The notes under the pieces: generated by a model
What the model was told of the DNA's origin: nothing
What the model saw: only the letters and a program-made list of their open reading frames with translations
Database searches by the model: none
Program-made: the position numbers and the translations under genes
Part shown: one piece after another, positions 44,801-55,320 of the stretch
How the letters are laid out: each line of letters starts with the position of its first letter
Numbering within the stretch: position 1 is the stretch's first letter
NCBI GenBank assembly: GCA_963971305.1
Contig: OZ020303.1
Span: forward strand, 20,271,184 to 20,335,183
Direction of reading: 5' to 3'
Length of the DNA: 64,000 bases
DNA from: Arcuatula senhousia
Lineage: Eukaryota > Mollusca > Bivalvia > Mytilida > Mytilidae

Positions 44801-47800
44801 CCCAGACACAAAACATTATTTGACACATGGAATGTTAGAACATTGTGCGAAGCTGGAAAAACACATCAAATAGCTATGGAGATGCACAAAGTGACGTGGA
44901 TATCCAGAAAACCAGATTAGTCGAATTTGTAATTAGTATAAGTAGTACCTTTAGAAGACCACTACAGGATGTTCGAAAAAAAAGAGGCGCTGATGTTGGA
45001 TCTGACCATCGTTTACTTGTTGGAAAAAATAAAACTAAAATTTAAGATCATCAAAACCAATCCTTCAAAAACAAGTCGCAAATTCAACACTGATCTCCTC
45101 ATAGTCAAAACCATTAAACAGGAATACCATCTAGAACTCTCTAACCGCTATCAGGCACTCTTAGATATATGTTATGAAGACTTTTCAGTAGAACAACAGT
45201 GGGAACACACTAGAGATGTATGGAAAGAGACATGTGAAAATGTTGTAGGCAAAAAGACAAGAGAACACAAGGAATGGATAAGTTAAGCCTCTTTTTCTGA
45301 GATCAAAGAGAAAAAAGATTCCAAAGACGCTATGAACAACTGCAAAACCAGAGCAACAAAGGCAGTAGCACAACAAAGGTACAATGAGAAACAAAATGAA
45401 GTGAAAGCATCAGTTAAGTGAGATAAAAACAAGAGGCTCCCAGGAGCCTGAATCGCTCACCTGGTCTTAATGTCAACCCTTTGAAGACTTTTGTATAGCT
45501 AAATGAGCTGAATGTTTAAGCAGTAAAAAGCTTTTCTCTATCTGCAATAGTTTTCATTCCAAAGCAAAAAACACTATTTTTCACCTTTAAAGGGCCATAA
45601 CCCCTTAAAGGGGTCATCTGACAACTTCGACCCTAAAAAGACTTTTGTAGAGCTAATTAAGCTGAACATTTAAGCAAGCAACATCTTTTCTCCATCTGCA
45701 AAAGTTTTCTTTCTTTAGGCCAAAAACACTATTTTTTGCCTTTAAGGGGCTGTAACCACTATAAGGGGTCATCTGGCAACTTTGACCCTATGGAAACTTT
45801 TGTAGAGCTAAATGAGCTGAACATTTATGCAAGCAACAACTTTTCTCTATCTGCAATAGTTTTCATTCCATAGGCCAAAAGCACTATTTTTTGCCTTTAA
45901 GGGGCTGTAACCCCTATAGGGGGTCATCTGACAACTTCGACCATATGGAGACTTTTGTAGAGCTAAATGAGCTGAACATTTAAGCAAGCAACAGCTTTTC
46001 TCTATCTGCAATAGTTTTCATTCTATAGGCCAAAAACACTATTTTTTGCCTTTAAGGGGCCGTAACCCCTATAAGGGGTCATCTGACAACTTCGACCCTA
46101 TGGAGGCTTGTGTAGAGCTAAACGAGCTGAACATTTAAGCAAGCAACAGCTTTTCTCTATCTGCAATAGTTTTCATTCTAAAGGCCAAAAACTCCATTTT
46201 TTGCCTTTAAGGGGCCATAACCCCTATAAGGGGTCATCTGACAACTTTGACCTTATGGAGACTTTTGTAGAGCTAAATGAGCTGAACATTTAAGCAAGCA
46301 ACAGCTTCTCTCTATCTGCAATAGTTTTCATTCCATAGGCCAAAAGCACTATTTTTTGCCTTTAAGGGGCTGTAACCCCTATAGGGGGTCATCTGACAAC
46401 TTCGACCATATGGAGACTTTTGTAGAGCTAAATGAGCTGAACATTTAAGCAAGCAACAGCTTTTCTCTATCTGCAATAGTTTTCATTCTATAGGCCAAAA
46501 ACACTATTTTTTGCCTTTAAGGGGCCGTAACCCCTATAAGGGGTCATCTGACAACTTCGACCCTATGGAGGCTTGTGTAGAGCTAAACGAGCTGAACATT
46601 TAAGCAAGCAACAGCTTTTCTCTATCTGCAATAGTTTTCATTCTAAAGGCCAAAAACTCCATTTTTGCCTTTAAGGGGTCATCTGACAACTTTGACCTTA
46701 TGGAGACTTTTGTAGAGCTAAATGAGCTGAACATTTAAGCAAGCAACAGCTTCTCTCTATCTGCAATAGTTTTCATTCCATAGGCCAAAAACATGAACAA
46801 ATGCTATTTTTCACCTTTAAGGGGCCGTAACTCCCATAAGGGGTCATCTGACAACTTCGACTCAATGGAGACTTTTGTAGAGCTTTTGATGCTGAATCAG
46901 TAGCGTGGCATCAGATTTCATCTGTCTCTTATACTTTTTGATTTACAAGCCAAAAACAGTAGTCTGACCCCCCTGGTCTATTTTTAGCAACGGCAGCCAT
47001 GTTTTTCGACGAATCAAAAATCCCCACATCAGTTCTGTGGGGGATACCCTAAAGTACCACCAGCCCAAATTTGGTTTGAATCTGTGCAGCCGTTTCAGAG
47101 GAGAAGAAGTTTGAAGAAAAGTTAACGACGACGGACGACGACGACGACGACGGACGACGACGACGGACGCCAAGTGATGGCAATAGCTCACATGGCCTTT
47201 GGCCAGGTGAGCTAAAAACTTCATTGAAAAGCTAGAAAATGATGCAGAAGAAGCAGCTGGCAAGAAAAACATAAAAGCCTTTTACGACATCACAAGAAAA
47301 ATTACAGGAAATAAACACACATCTGAAAAACCTGTGAAAAGCAAAGCAGGGGAAATGATCACTGATGAAAATGAGCAGCTTAAACGTTGAAAAGAACAAT
47401 TTGAAGAACTTCTAAACCGACCAATTCCAACCGATCCACCAATCATTACACCAAGAGACACACCTCTGAACATCAACTCCAGCAAACCAACAAAGGTAGA
47501 AATAAAAAGGACAGTCAGCATGTTAAAAAATGGAAAGGCAGCAGGTCCAGATGGTGTTCCTATAGAGTCCATTAAAGCAGACAATATCTATCAATGGACA
47601 TGTTATACAATCTCATGGGAAAGATATGGGACGAGCAAAATGAACCAACTTGATGGAAGCATGCATGGACATATAAATAAACTGCAAAAGAAAGGACACT
47701 TAGAATAATGTAAAAACTGGAGGGGAATAACTCTACTATCTGTCCCTAGTAAAATCCTAAATCGAACCCTACTCGATAGAATGAATTCAGCTATAGATGA

Positions 47801-50049
47801 ATATCTTAGAGATGAACAGGCAGGTTTCAGACAAACCCGTTCATGCACTGACCAAATAACGGTACTAAGTATAATCATCGAACAGTCAAAAGAGTGGAAT
47901 ACATCACTGCACATGTGTTTTATGAACTTTGAAAAAGCTTTTGACAGTGTTAAAAGAACATCTCTTTGGAAGCTCTTGAAACACCATGGCATACCAGAGA
48001 AATTCACAAGAATTATTGAATCAGCCTACGAACCTAGACCACCTGTAGGGTCATCCACAAAAATGCACTTACAGAAGCTATCAACATTCTTACGGGAGTC
48101 CGCTAGGGCTGTTTATTATCACCGTTTCTCTTTTTGCTGGCTGTCAACTGGGTTATGGAAACAACTAAATCATTACATCCTAAAGGAATCCAATGGACAT
48201 TACAATAACATCTTGAAGACTTAGATTTTGCAGACGATATTGCTCTCGTGTCTCAGGTCTCATGATGAATCTTTAAGCAAAGACAGGAACTCTAGAATAA
48301 CAGGGTAACAAGAATGGCCTTCATATCAACCATGGAAAAACAAAGACAATGAGAGTAAATGCTACAATTTCAGACAAACTGGAAATCAATGGAAAAGAAC
48401 TAGAAGATGTCGATCAATTTACATACTTTGGTAGCATTGTGAGCAGTGATGGTGGATCAGTTAGTGATATAAAGAGTATGATTGGAAAAGGTGAATAAGT
48501 CTTTAAACCTTACAGACAATGTGGACATCCTAAAAAATTTCAAAGAACACTTAACTGATTTTTTTTAATTCAAGTGTAAGGTCAGTGTTGCTATATGCAT
48601 CGGAGACCTGGCGTACAACAAAAGCTGCACAACACAAGCTCCAAGTATATACCAACAGATGCTTGAGAGAAATCTTCAAGATCAAATGTCAAGACGAAAT
48701 ACTAGTAACAAACGAAGTACTTTGGAAAAAGGCATATCAGCTTAATTCCAATGACACACAGATCAAAAGGAGAAAATGGTAATAGATTGACATACCCTAC
48801 AAAATCCAAAAACCACCATAGTAAACCAAACTCTGAGGTGGAGAGACAGAGAAAAAGAGGTCGACCAAAAAACTCATGGAGGAGATCTACAGTGAAGGAT
48901 GGAAAACAGCAAGGCAAGATATGAGGCCAGATCGACAAGCTTGTCCAGGACAAAAGAAAATGGAAGTCCTTCCTCGACGACCTATGTCCTGCCAAGAATG
49001 AAAGGGTTTCAGCCAAGTCAGTCATGATTCACTTAGTGACTTAACTAACAAGCATAACTTCAGGAAAAAAAGACAGGTTTTTTTTTCTATTTGTCTTCTT
49101 TAATGGTACTTGGAAAATCTGCTCACGTTACCATTTGTGTCTTAATTTGCATTGTACACCGCAATGGAAAAGAAAGGTTTGATGCCATGAAAATTTCAAT
49201 TTGCTCAATTTTCAATTGCCCTTTTTTTTGTCTCATCATACATTTGCCATCCCGGTTGGATCGAACAAAAAAAAAACGACTTTAAAATAGTCAACGGCAG
49301 TGCCACGAATGTGTTGCGACAAACAGTCAGGAACTGTTTACCCTTTCTTGGAACATCTAATTTCACTAGATCGAATATTGGTGTGCGTTATTGATTATAG
49401 TGTTGTCGTTTATGTGGTAACGCGTGTCTGACGCAGTTTAAAAACGTTTACAACAAGAATATATTTGACTTCACAATATGGCGGAATAGTCACAACAGTT
49501 TTTCTTATTGCAAAGTGTGGTATTATATGTACTAATATACCTGTTACATTTTCAGCAGATTTGCATCTTAGCCAAGGCTTATCTGTTCTACATATGTTCT
49601 CTAGAAAAATGTCTTGTTCCTTTCGACAAAAAGCACTAGAGGTAGAAGAAGCTGTATGATCATATGCTGTTCCTTGTGAGCATGTTTGAGAAATAATTTC
49701 CTTATTCACACATAGAAAATATCGTTGGCAAAAACATGGGTCAATTAATCTCTGGTTGGGTTGACAATCACCTTTATTAAACTGTTTACAGGAATCTGTA
49801 ACATGAAAAACGTAGATTGAATTGTTGCGTGTAAAATAAACTTAGTGCTTCTACGAAAAGGTGAACAATAAAGCTTCTTAAGCTTCGAGAAAATGGTCAA
49901 ATGCTTTAATATACAATGCCAATGTTAGACGAAACATATACAAAACAACAGTCTTAAAACTGCTTCAAATGAACGATTAAAAATATATTTCGCAAATTGA
50001 AAGCACTACACTTACCATAGAATACAGGACTATACGGTGTGGTTGACAT
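41572..50049 (-). CDS. Five-exon gene: CBM14-like single-pass receptor-type membrane protein, 306 aa
   Basis: Coding exons on the minus strand are 50049-50016, 49795-49541, 43494-43287, 42650-42548 and 41892-41572. All junctions are AG/GT and the phases agree (1, 1, 2, 0), giving 921 coding bases ending in TGA. Residues 14-89 hold nine cysteines; C22, C34, C40, C50 and C68, with the context DPCFCQRYFLC and CSQGTAYD, fit the type-2 chitin-binding (CBM14) pattern. N94-V-T is a glycosylation sequon. Residues 126-149 form one hydrophobic helix followed by basic residues. The tail has NPQY (178-181), YASI (193), YEHV (203), a PxxP stretch (210-217), YMEP (238), YIEI (271) and YDNS (299). Known for the families: CBM14 binds chitin-like glycans, and NPXY and YxxI motifs recruit PTB or SH2 proteins or endocytic adaptors. 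Inference: a glycan-sensing or scavenger-type surface receptor. Oddity: no signal peptide is seen. Confidence 0.72.
42548..42650 (-). CDS. Exon 4: NPXY-bearing tail exon
   Basis: A 103-base exon with acceptor ttttttcag and donor gtaagt. It completes a Thr codon with exon 3 and encodes residues 167-200. It carries NPQYF (an NPXY motif, a known PTB-binding and clathrin-sorting signal) and EHYASIED (a YxxI tyrosine). Confidence 0.75.
43287..43494 (-). CDS. Exon 3: juxtamembrane and transmembrane segment
   Basis: The acceptor ends in tttattcaag and the donor is gtatgt. The exon encodes residues 98-165. A Ser/Thr/Gly-rich stalk (TPAGTGSQSSSD) precedes the helix IVGGVIGGLILILIVIACVV, then YKRGYSPSLSFKKKKK on the cytosolic side. 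The Gly-rich start of the helix followed by Leu/Ile is typical of type I receptors. The donor that restores phase lies inside a slightly longer open frame. Confidence 0.75.
43555..43925 (-). repeat. Dispersed repeat shared with 35713-35905, plus a second fragment
   Basis: 43555-43725 matches the copy at 35.7 kb. 43855-43925 repeats part of it ('aaaataattgaaagac', 'cgaaacct'-like). It lies in intron 2 of the receptor-like gene. The minus strand contains ctgatgaga followed by ttgaaat, faintly like a hammerhead core, but no stem II is evident. Confidence 0.45.
44824..45286 (+). pseudogene. LINE endonuclease remnant and linker
   Basis: TWNVRTLCEAGK at 44824 is the conserved start of APE-type endonucleases. 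DVGSDHRLL at 44992 is the conserved end (S-D-H). They are only ~170 bases apart, so most of the domain is deleted. A frameshift then leads into a 100-residue linker (KTNPSKTSRKFNTDLL to KTREHKEWIS). Confidence 0.65.
45431..47213 (+). mobile_element. Pearl-like element, complete, with a higher-order tandem array
   Basis: Same start ('aagaggctcccaggagcct') and end (hairpin 47185-47213, 'ggccaggtgagct') as the element at 26736. Nine to ten ~155-bp units, a GAC microsatellite (47127-47170), inserted in the LINE. Flanking 'taaaaac' on both sides is a possible target duplication. Units from ~45850 to 46315 are repeated almost exactly from ~46315 to 46780 (a three-unit, ~465-bp block). Confidence 0.8.
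47221..48500 (+). pseudogene. LINE reverse transcriptase, broken
   Basis: Blocks in order: FIEKLENDAEEAAGKKNI, MLKNGKAAGPDGVP (47520), NWRGITLLSVPSKIL (47715), DEQAGFRQTRSCTDQI (47812), FMNFEKAFDSV (about 47920), HGIPEKFTRIIE, and FADD (48227-48238) in another frame. These are the standard non-LTR RT motifs. The residue before F-E-K-A-F-D is Asn where the family has a catalytic Asp. Internal stops occur at 47390 and 47705 and a frameshift precedes the FADD box. Confidence 0.75.
48575..49030 (+). pseudogene. LINE C-terminal region remnant
   Basis: LLYASETWRTT at 48590, NRCLREIFKIKCQDEI and KRRKW-x-WIGHTLQ-like sequence near 48770 match the C-terminus usual after the RT of such LINEs. Frames are broken after 48782. 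Confidence 0.65.
49296..49410 (+). mobile_element. Penelope-like retroelement tail fragment, weak
   Basis: 'gccacgaatgtgttgcgac' and 'caggaactgtttaccctttc' resemble the family tail near 'gtgtgctatagcaagcagga'; short and diverged. Confidence 0.35.
49541..49795 (-). CDS. Exon 2: CBM14-like cysteine-rich domain
   Basis: Acceptor ttacag and donor gtatatt bound 255 bases that encode residues 13-96. The exon carries the whole cysteine-rich module and ends at the sequon Asn-Val-Thr. The spacing C-x5-C-x9-C with an aromatic residue before the middle Cys (RYFLC) and a Gly after the third (CSQG) is characteristic of peritrophin-A/CBM14 modules. There are extra cysteines (14, 32, 80, 89), so it is a divergent member. 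Confidence 0.75.
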
Positions 50050-50069
50050 ATTTCCTTACTTTAAGGCAT
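50016..50069 (-). CDS. Exon 1 of the CBM14-like receptor gene, with candidate start codon
   Basis: The minus strand reads a pyrimidine-rich tract and cag acceptor, then a 54-base exon and a gtaagtg donor. The ATG at 50049-50047 opens a frame encoding MSTTPYSPVFY plus one base, which completes an Asp codon with exon 2. A TAA lies in frame 9 bases upstream, so no coding exon can be joined to it from upstream in this frame. The acceptor implies an upstream untranslated exon. The short N-terminus is not a signal peptide, so an alternative first exon is possible. Confidence 0.5.
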
Positions 50070-50109
50070 CTGAAATGGAAAGATTGTATTTTTCATGAAA
50101 ACTTATCAG

Positions 50110-51035
50110 CACATCATTAAATGATATTAATGTTACTATGCTGTATTTTAGGTCAAATAAAGTTCGAGATAAACTAGGGATTAGTGTCCACTTTTATGTA
50201 GAGAAGTGTTTGTGTTGACACTCGGTTATGAAAGGTGACAAAATCGCGTACGTACTGGTTAAGCTAAAATTGATAAGGAAAGTAAAAAAAATGCAAACAA
50301 TGTTTAATTTACAAAACACAGATATTCCTCTACACATAAACTTTCATGTCACCTCACTGTTACCACTAAACAGAAGGATTCTACCTGAAAGCATGATAAA
50401 GGACTATTCCAATTTTCTGGAAATCGACAAAATTTTATATTAAAACGGGTTCATACAGTTGTGGTCAGTCCTAACTTCTTTTTAGAACGGTCAGAAACTG
50501 TTCTACATCTGTTCTGCTGACAGCTTGACAAATTCTGTTTTGTCGTAGAACTGTTTTGGACAATTATACCCCATGACAGATTTACAACTGTGCTAAGCCC
50601 TGATTGTTTTAGAAGTGTTACAAGTCGTGACAGTAGCATGGCTACATAGAATATTTTTTTAAGGAAAGAAATTAACTTGAAATGATGATAAAGATTCAAT
50701 TCCTCAATCAATATGTGCGAATATAAAAGCGGTATTTTTCCAGACGTCATATTAGATCTGTCAGGGACAAGGACTGTCACGGGCGTAGACCAGTTTTAGA
50801 ATTGTCATGGGCTAGAACAGTTTAAAAGAGTATCGTGTGTTAGAACAGTTTATGACAGTTGCTGTCCAGGGTCAGAACACTTTCAGCAATAGCCTTAATA
50901 GTTCTCAACCGTATGTTAAACATGAGGATGTTGAATTAACTTTCTAATTGAAACCGAACAAATGAATATGTCTGTCCTAAGGAACGAACTGCATCAATGT
51001 AAGTAAGATAACTCAGTCTCAAATTTATTATATTT
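50110..51035. other. No gene; irregular 'agaacagttt' words
   Basis: 50451-50890 has many copies of 'gaactgtt', 'agaacagttt' and 'gactgtcac' on both strands, but no regular period. The 109-codon minus frame is a by-product. Confidence 0.4.
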
Positions 51036-51039
51036 TGTA

Positions 51040-51480
51040 TTATTTAAGAAAGCCTTTGATAGTGTCTTATAGGATAGAATGTATAGTGTATATATAATAA
51101 ATTGGTATTTTGTCACTACAAAATAACTGAGTTCTTCGTCAATATTTTAGGAAAGCGTGCTGTAGTTTATAAAGCGGGATAACTTCAGAGTGTTTATGTC
51201 AGTTTTCAGTTGATAGATGAGAAACGTCAAGAACAACAACAGAGGTTGAATATACCAGCAGACTTAAAGTATTTGGTTATGCTAAAGACCTCGCAATAGT
51301 ATCAAGAAGATCGAATTGCCCACAAGAAAAGATAAACAGACAAAATGAGCCAAGAACACCGAGCTGAATATTAATAAAAAGCTAAATTTTAAAAACTGCA
51401 ACTAAATAGAAAAAAGTTAACTGCTTCGAAGTAGAAGACACCGTTTCCTTGGAGAAATAATGGACAAAGGCGATGGTACA
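51040..51480 (+). pseudogene. Second LINE RT relic with mutated YxDD box
   Basis: KKAFDSVL at 51046 (motif A) and, 76 codons later, VFGYAKDLAIVSR at 51269 (motif C; normally Y-A-D-D). Spacing fits a non-LTR RT. The Asp-to-Lys change and many stops show it is dead. It belongs to a different or more diverged LINE than 44290-49060. Confidence 0.55.
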
Positions 51481-51631
51481 GAAGAAGACATATCAAGGCA
51501 GTTTACCTATGTATAGCTCAAAAACATATCCATACTCCTATGTTGTGCAGAACTATAATAGCGAATTACACAGATGAACGAACGGAGGTTTAAACACATT
51601 TTATCGAAAGTACTTGAGCAGAACCAAATTA

Positions 51632-51795
51632 AGGTGTCACACTGGGGCAATTGAATGTCGTAAATCCGAAAGGGCAGAGAAAGAATGGCTAGACGGCATG
51701 AAATCAACAAAAATAGAAACCATATTACAAACAACAAATACATAATAAACCAACACAAAATCAACAACGTGAACTTAGGTGCTCAGGAAGAGTAA
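51632..51795 (-). mobile_element. Penelope-like retroelement tail fragment
   Basis: 'caattgaatgtcgtaaatcc', 'gaaagggcagagaaag', 'aatcaacaacgtgaac' and 'ggtgctcaggaagagtaag' match the tail in inverse orientation. It interrupts the LINE relic sequence. Confidence 0.55.
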
Positions 51796-54700
51796 GGAAA
51801 ATTTTGAAAATCCATTGATTTGAGTTAGATCTCCACCACTGACCTCTTCAAGCTCACTTAGACCACACCACTGTCTACTAAAAGTCAACTTGCAAAGATT
51901 TGGATGGAATGGCAACGATATTTGCAACATTAAGATTGCACTTGCATGGATGTCAGAGGGTAAAAGAAAAATTTGGTAAACCTCGAAACACCTGGCCACG
52001 AACAGTAATAAAATCAAAGAATAAAGTTTGGATAATAAAGGCAATAACAAAATTACCAAACTTGGAGAATCAATCTCAAATGTCCTTAAAACAAGACAAA
52101 ACAAGGAAGACACACCGGAAAAAAATTGAAGATCGCATTAGTCCTGACTTGGTACAGGCATTTCAAAAGAAATTGTGGGTTTAACGAGTTGTAAGGCGCG
52201 AGGTTGTGAGACATGGCAACGGGCTGAAGTTGTAGCTATTGAAAGACGAGCTTGACAAAAACTCAGTTCTAGACAACATTTTTATGCGGAACAGTTGTTG
52301 ATACAATTCATTCAAAAATGTTACAATTAATGGATGATTATATAAAAGTGGTCAAAATAAATAGGAGCATAGAAAAAGATGCTTATTCAAATTTGAACAA
52401 CTTGTGACTGAATTATACCTCCATGGATTTAGGGTCCTAAATAAATTATCTTTTTCAAGTGAGAGCTTCAACAACTGTTGATAGATTTAGAGAAAACTCC
52501 TCAAAGGTTCTCAAAACAAATTAATAACAAAATGCATGTCAAACAGTATCAAAATGAACTTAGTTTGTGTTTCGTTTGTAAAAGAATAGCTTTAGTAGCT
52601 TGCAGTGTCAAAAGAGTCATGTTTTTTTTCTGTAACTTTGAATACCCCTTTTACATATGATATTTCAATGGCTATCTTTCAAGCTGATAAGTAACAAAAA
52701 CGTTTTTAAGATATGAGAGAAACGACTTCAAATTCTAAAGATTTGTCTCTTGCTTTGTCATGTTGTCTGTTTACAAGTTCACGCGAACTATATTTTTAAG
52801 ACTAAAGATATCACTAGGATTTGTTGTTACCATGCGGTTTGGGTTGACGTTATCAGTTTTAAATGAGCAACAATCTTTAGAGAATATAATATGTCCAACT
52901 TTATATGATATGATAAATTATTTTACGACGAAAATGTTAGCCTACACAAATATTGAAAATTTAAATTAATTTTTATGTTTACATTTCTATGATGTCTGTT
53001 TGGACATGACTTTATTTGATATATTAAATGGTTTGTTTTGAAAACATCCAACTTCAGGCGCGTGTATTTACATTCCCTGTTCATTTGCGTAATGCCACAT
53101 ATATTTTATTTGCACCAAGGAATTTTATCTCTAGTTCTTGTCTTAAACTATTTAGTCCTCTTACGTTTTGAAGAATTCACAATGAATTTTGAGTCCTAAT
53201 TCTCGAGACAAAGTTTGTTTCGTAGTTACAACAATAAAAAAATTCCTGATTGTAAGTTTTTCGCACTCTGATAAAGAAGGATAAGAAAAACGTACTAAAT
53301 AACCAAAATAATTATGAATCGCAGCCCAAAATAAAAAAAAAAACGACACCCCAACACCAGTCAAATCAACTTTTAAAATTTAAGGTGCACGTCTTCATTG
53401 TGTCACACAAAGATAATAGAACAGCTTCATAAATTCAGTTGAGCGTGTTCTGCCTTGAGAATTTGCGGATACAGATGGTACTCCCATGTTATTTCCTGGC
53501 TAGTTATAGGACATTTATAAAGGAAACTAAAAAACAAATCAGATCTAATACTGTTGGAGTTGCACAGTTACATTGATTAAATTCAAAGAGATTGTGTGAA
53601 AAGTTTCATGAAAATCAATTGAGCGGTTGAGGAGAAGCTGTGGATAAAAGATGGGTTTCCTGAGGTGTCACGGTCGCACAGAAGGACAGACTGATTCCAC
53701 AAACACTATTTACAACCTCCCTATAATCAAGCGAGGTTATATCAATTTAATTGGATCAACCTTTCTGATCCGTAAAACTTTGGACAGGTTGGACTTGTCT
53801 CTTTTGTCCTTGGAACAGAAACTTTGTATTGTATTCAGACAATACATGGGAGTTTTCTCTTACCGATGCAAGCTGGATAGCCGAAGGTTTTGGCTTTCAT
53901 GGTTGCACCTCAAATAAAATAGCTGATCGTGATTACCATACAAAAAATATAAAATATTTGTTATAGAAGCGTCAAGATATTTTAAATTAATTCGTCTATT
54001 TTTGTACTTTTAACAACATAATCGTTTTGCTGTTTCTTCTATTCGTTTTCTATCCGTCCAAGTGTCCCCTAACTAATGCAAAAACCCCATATAATATTTT
54101 ATTTAAATAAAAACATATTCGAGTGCACAATATTTCAAACACTGCCATATGACAGGGAACCAACATACGCATAGAGAATAAAAGAACAATTTTCAAAGAA
54201 ATGTTTAGAATCTGAGATGCCCAACCCTAATGTCTCCCTTTTAAACTGCACATCTTAATAAATAATGTCTTCAATATCATTATGTTTATGTTTTATTGGT
54301 ATTTCTTTTAAAAAAAACAAATATCACTATCTTAAAAATTCTGAAATTTTGTTTCACATGAACACTTACATACTAAAATAAAAGTTTTAATTCATCCAAA
54401 AAAACATTTTATTTAAAACAAAATGACCCGTATATGTCCATAAAAATGGTGAAGATGACTATAAACTCATGAGGTAAAACGAGAAGAACTATAAAAATAA
54501 ATGGAAACAATTATATTCTTGCTATTTCAAGGCAATATCTTCTTCGCTGAAACAACTTAACCAAATGCAATCAATGTTGTATTGCGTATCCTTTCTGATT
54601 TTAGGGTCTACCTCAAAGATGCGTGGTCGCCGTTGTTAGAAATAGAACATAAGGGCACATCCTCCTTTGAAGGCTTATAACCCCAAAAACTATAACAGAA

Positions 54701-54840
54701 CATATCTCAAAAGGTTCTATTGAAACAGATTGATGTTTGTTCTTGTCGAGGTAACCAGATGACCCTTTCACAGGTTATGTACCTTAAAAGGTCAAAAACC
54801 ATATTTTTGTCTTATACAATGAAAATTCAATGATTGCATA
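51796..54840. other. No gene recognised
   Basis: 51830-52190 may be further LINE-derived sequence (gaps and stops prevent a call). 53540-53720 resembles the right flank of a pearl-type element ('aatcaattgagcggttga', 'acagaaggacagactga') without its core. The remainder is AT-rich. Confidence 0.4.
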
Positions 54841-54847
54841 GAATATT

Positions 54848-54940
54848 CGCTCAAATGAAAAAAAAAAAAAAAAAACTATCACTCTCAACTTTTTTTTCGC
54901 TCAATTGAAATATCAATTCGCTCAAATGAAGTGCACCGGG
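54848..54940 (-). mobile_element. Solo end of the 34252-34957 foldback family
   Basis: Reverse strand 'ggtgcacttcatttgagcg' followed by 'aattgatatttcaattgagc' is nearly identical to the left end of the 34252 element. A poly(A) run and a third 'ttcgctcaaatga' word complete the fragment. Confidence 0.65.
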
Positions 54941-55077
54941 AAAAAGCTGTTACAATTCTCTCCAAGAATAATTTAATTTTAACCGGATATGACAATATGT
55001 TACAACTACAAAACAGTCGTTTTGAGTTATAACGAATCTTGATCGTTAATTACCCCATACATTATATCAAATACCAA

Positions 55078-55320
55078 TTAACAGGCTCATTGGGTCCTGA
55101 ATTGCTCACCTTGTCTTTATTGATACCCATAGTTTTTAGATAAAAAGGTCTCTTAAAGATTTGGTTGAATGTAAAGAAATGAAAACCACATTTTACCATA
55201 ACGCCTAAGAGGGATAATCTGAGAGCTTCAAACCAAGGTAGGACTTCAAGATCTGAACATTTAAGCCAGCTTTCAACTAAAAAAACACGATTCATAACTG
55301 TTTTGTTTAAATGATAAACA
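55078..55320 (+). mobile_element. Pearl-like element, left-end fragment, degenerate
   Basis: 'aacaggctcattgggtcctg' and 'aattgctcaccttgtc' match the element start; one diverged unit follows ('ctgagagcttcaaacc', 'gatctgaacatttaagcc'). Confidence 0.5.

Larger units (their letters stand above)
44290..49060 (+). mobile_element. LINE (non-LTR retrotransposon), dead, split by a pearl-like element
   Basis: Plus-strand element inside intron 2, antisense to the receptor-like gene. 44290-44820 is untranslated sequence with repeated 'tctaggagaa' units. The coding relic runs from the endonuclease start (44824) to the C-terminus (~49030), with the foreign element at 45431-47213. Architecture is endonuclease, RT, C-terminal region. 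The clade is not assigned. Confidence 0.7.

Noticed and set aside
45480..46880. Satellite DNA array
   Set aside because: The array has defined flanks, a microsatellite and terminal hairpins shared with 26736-28266, so it is the core of a mobile element.
47603..48007. A 134-codon minus-strand frame as a gene
   Set aside because: It is antisense to LINE RT motifs (DEQAGFRQTRSCTDQI, FEKAFDSV) that clearly lie on the plus strand.
50451..50890. Large palindromic element built on 'agaacagttt'
   Set aside because: The words recur on both strands but without collinear arms, so no inverted repeat can be defined by eye.
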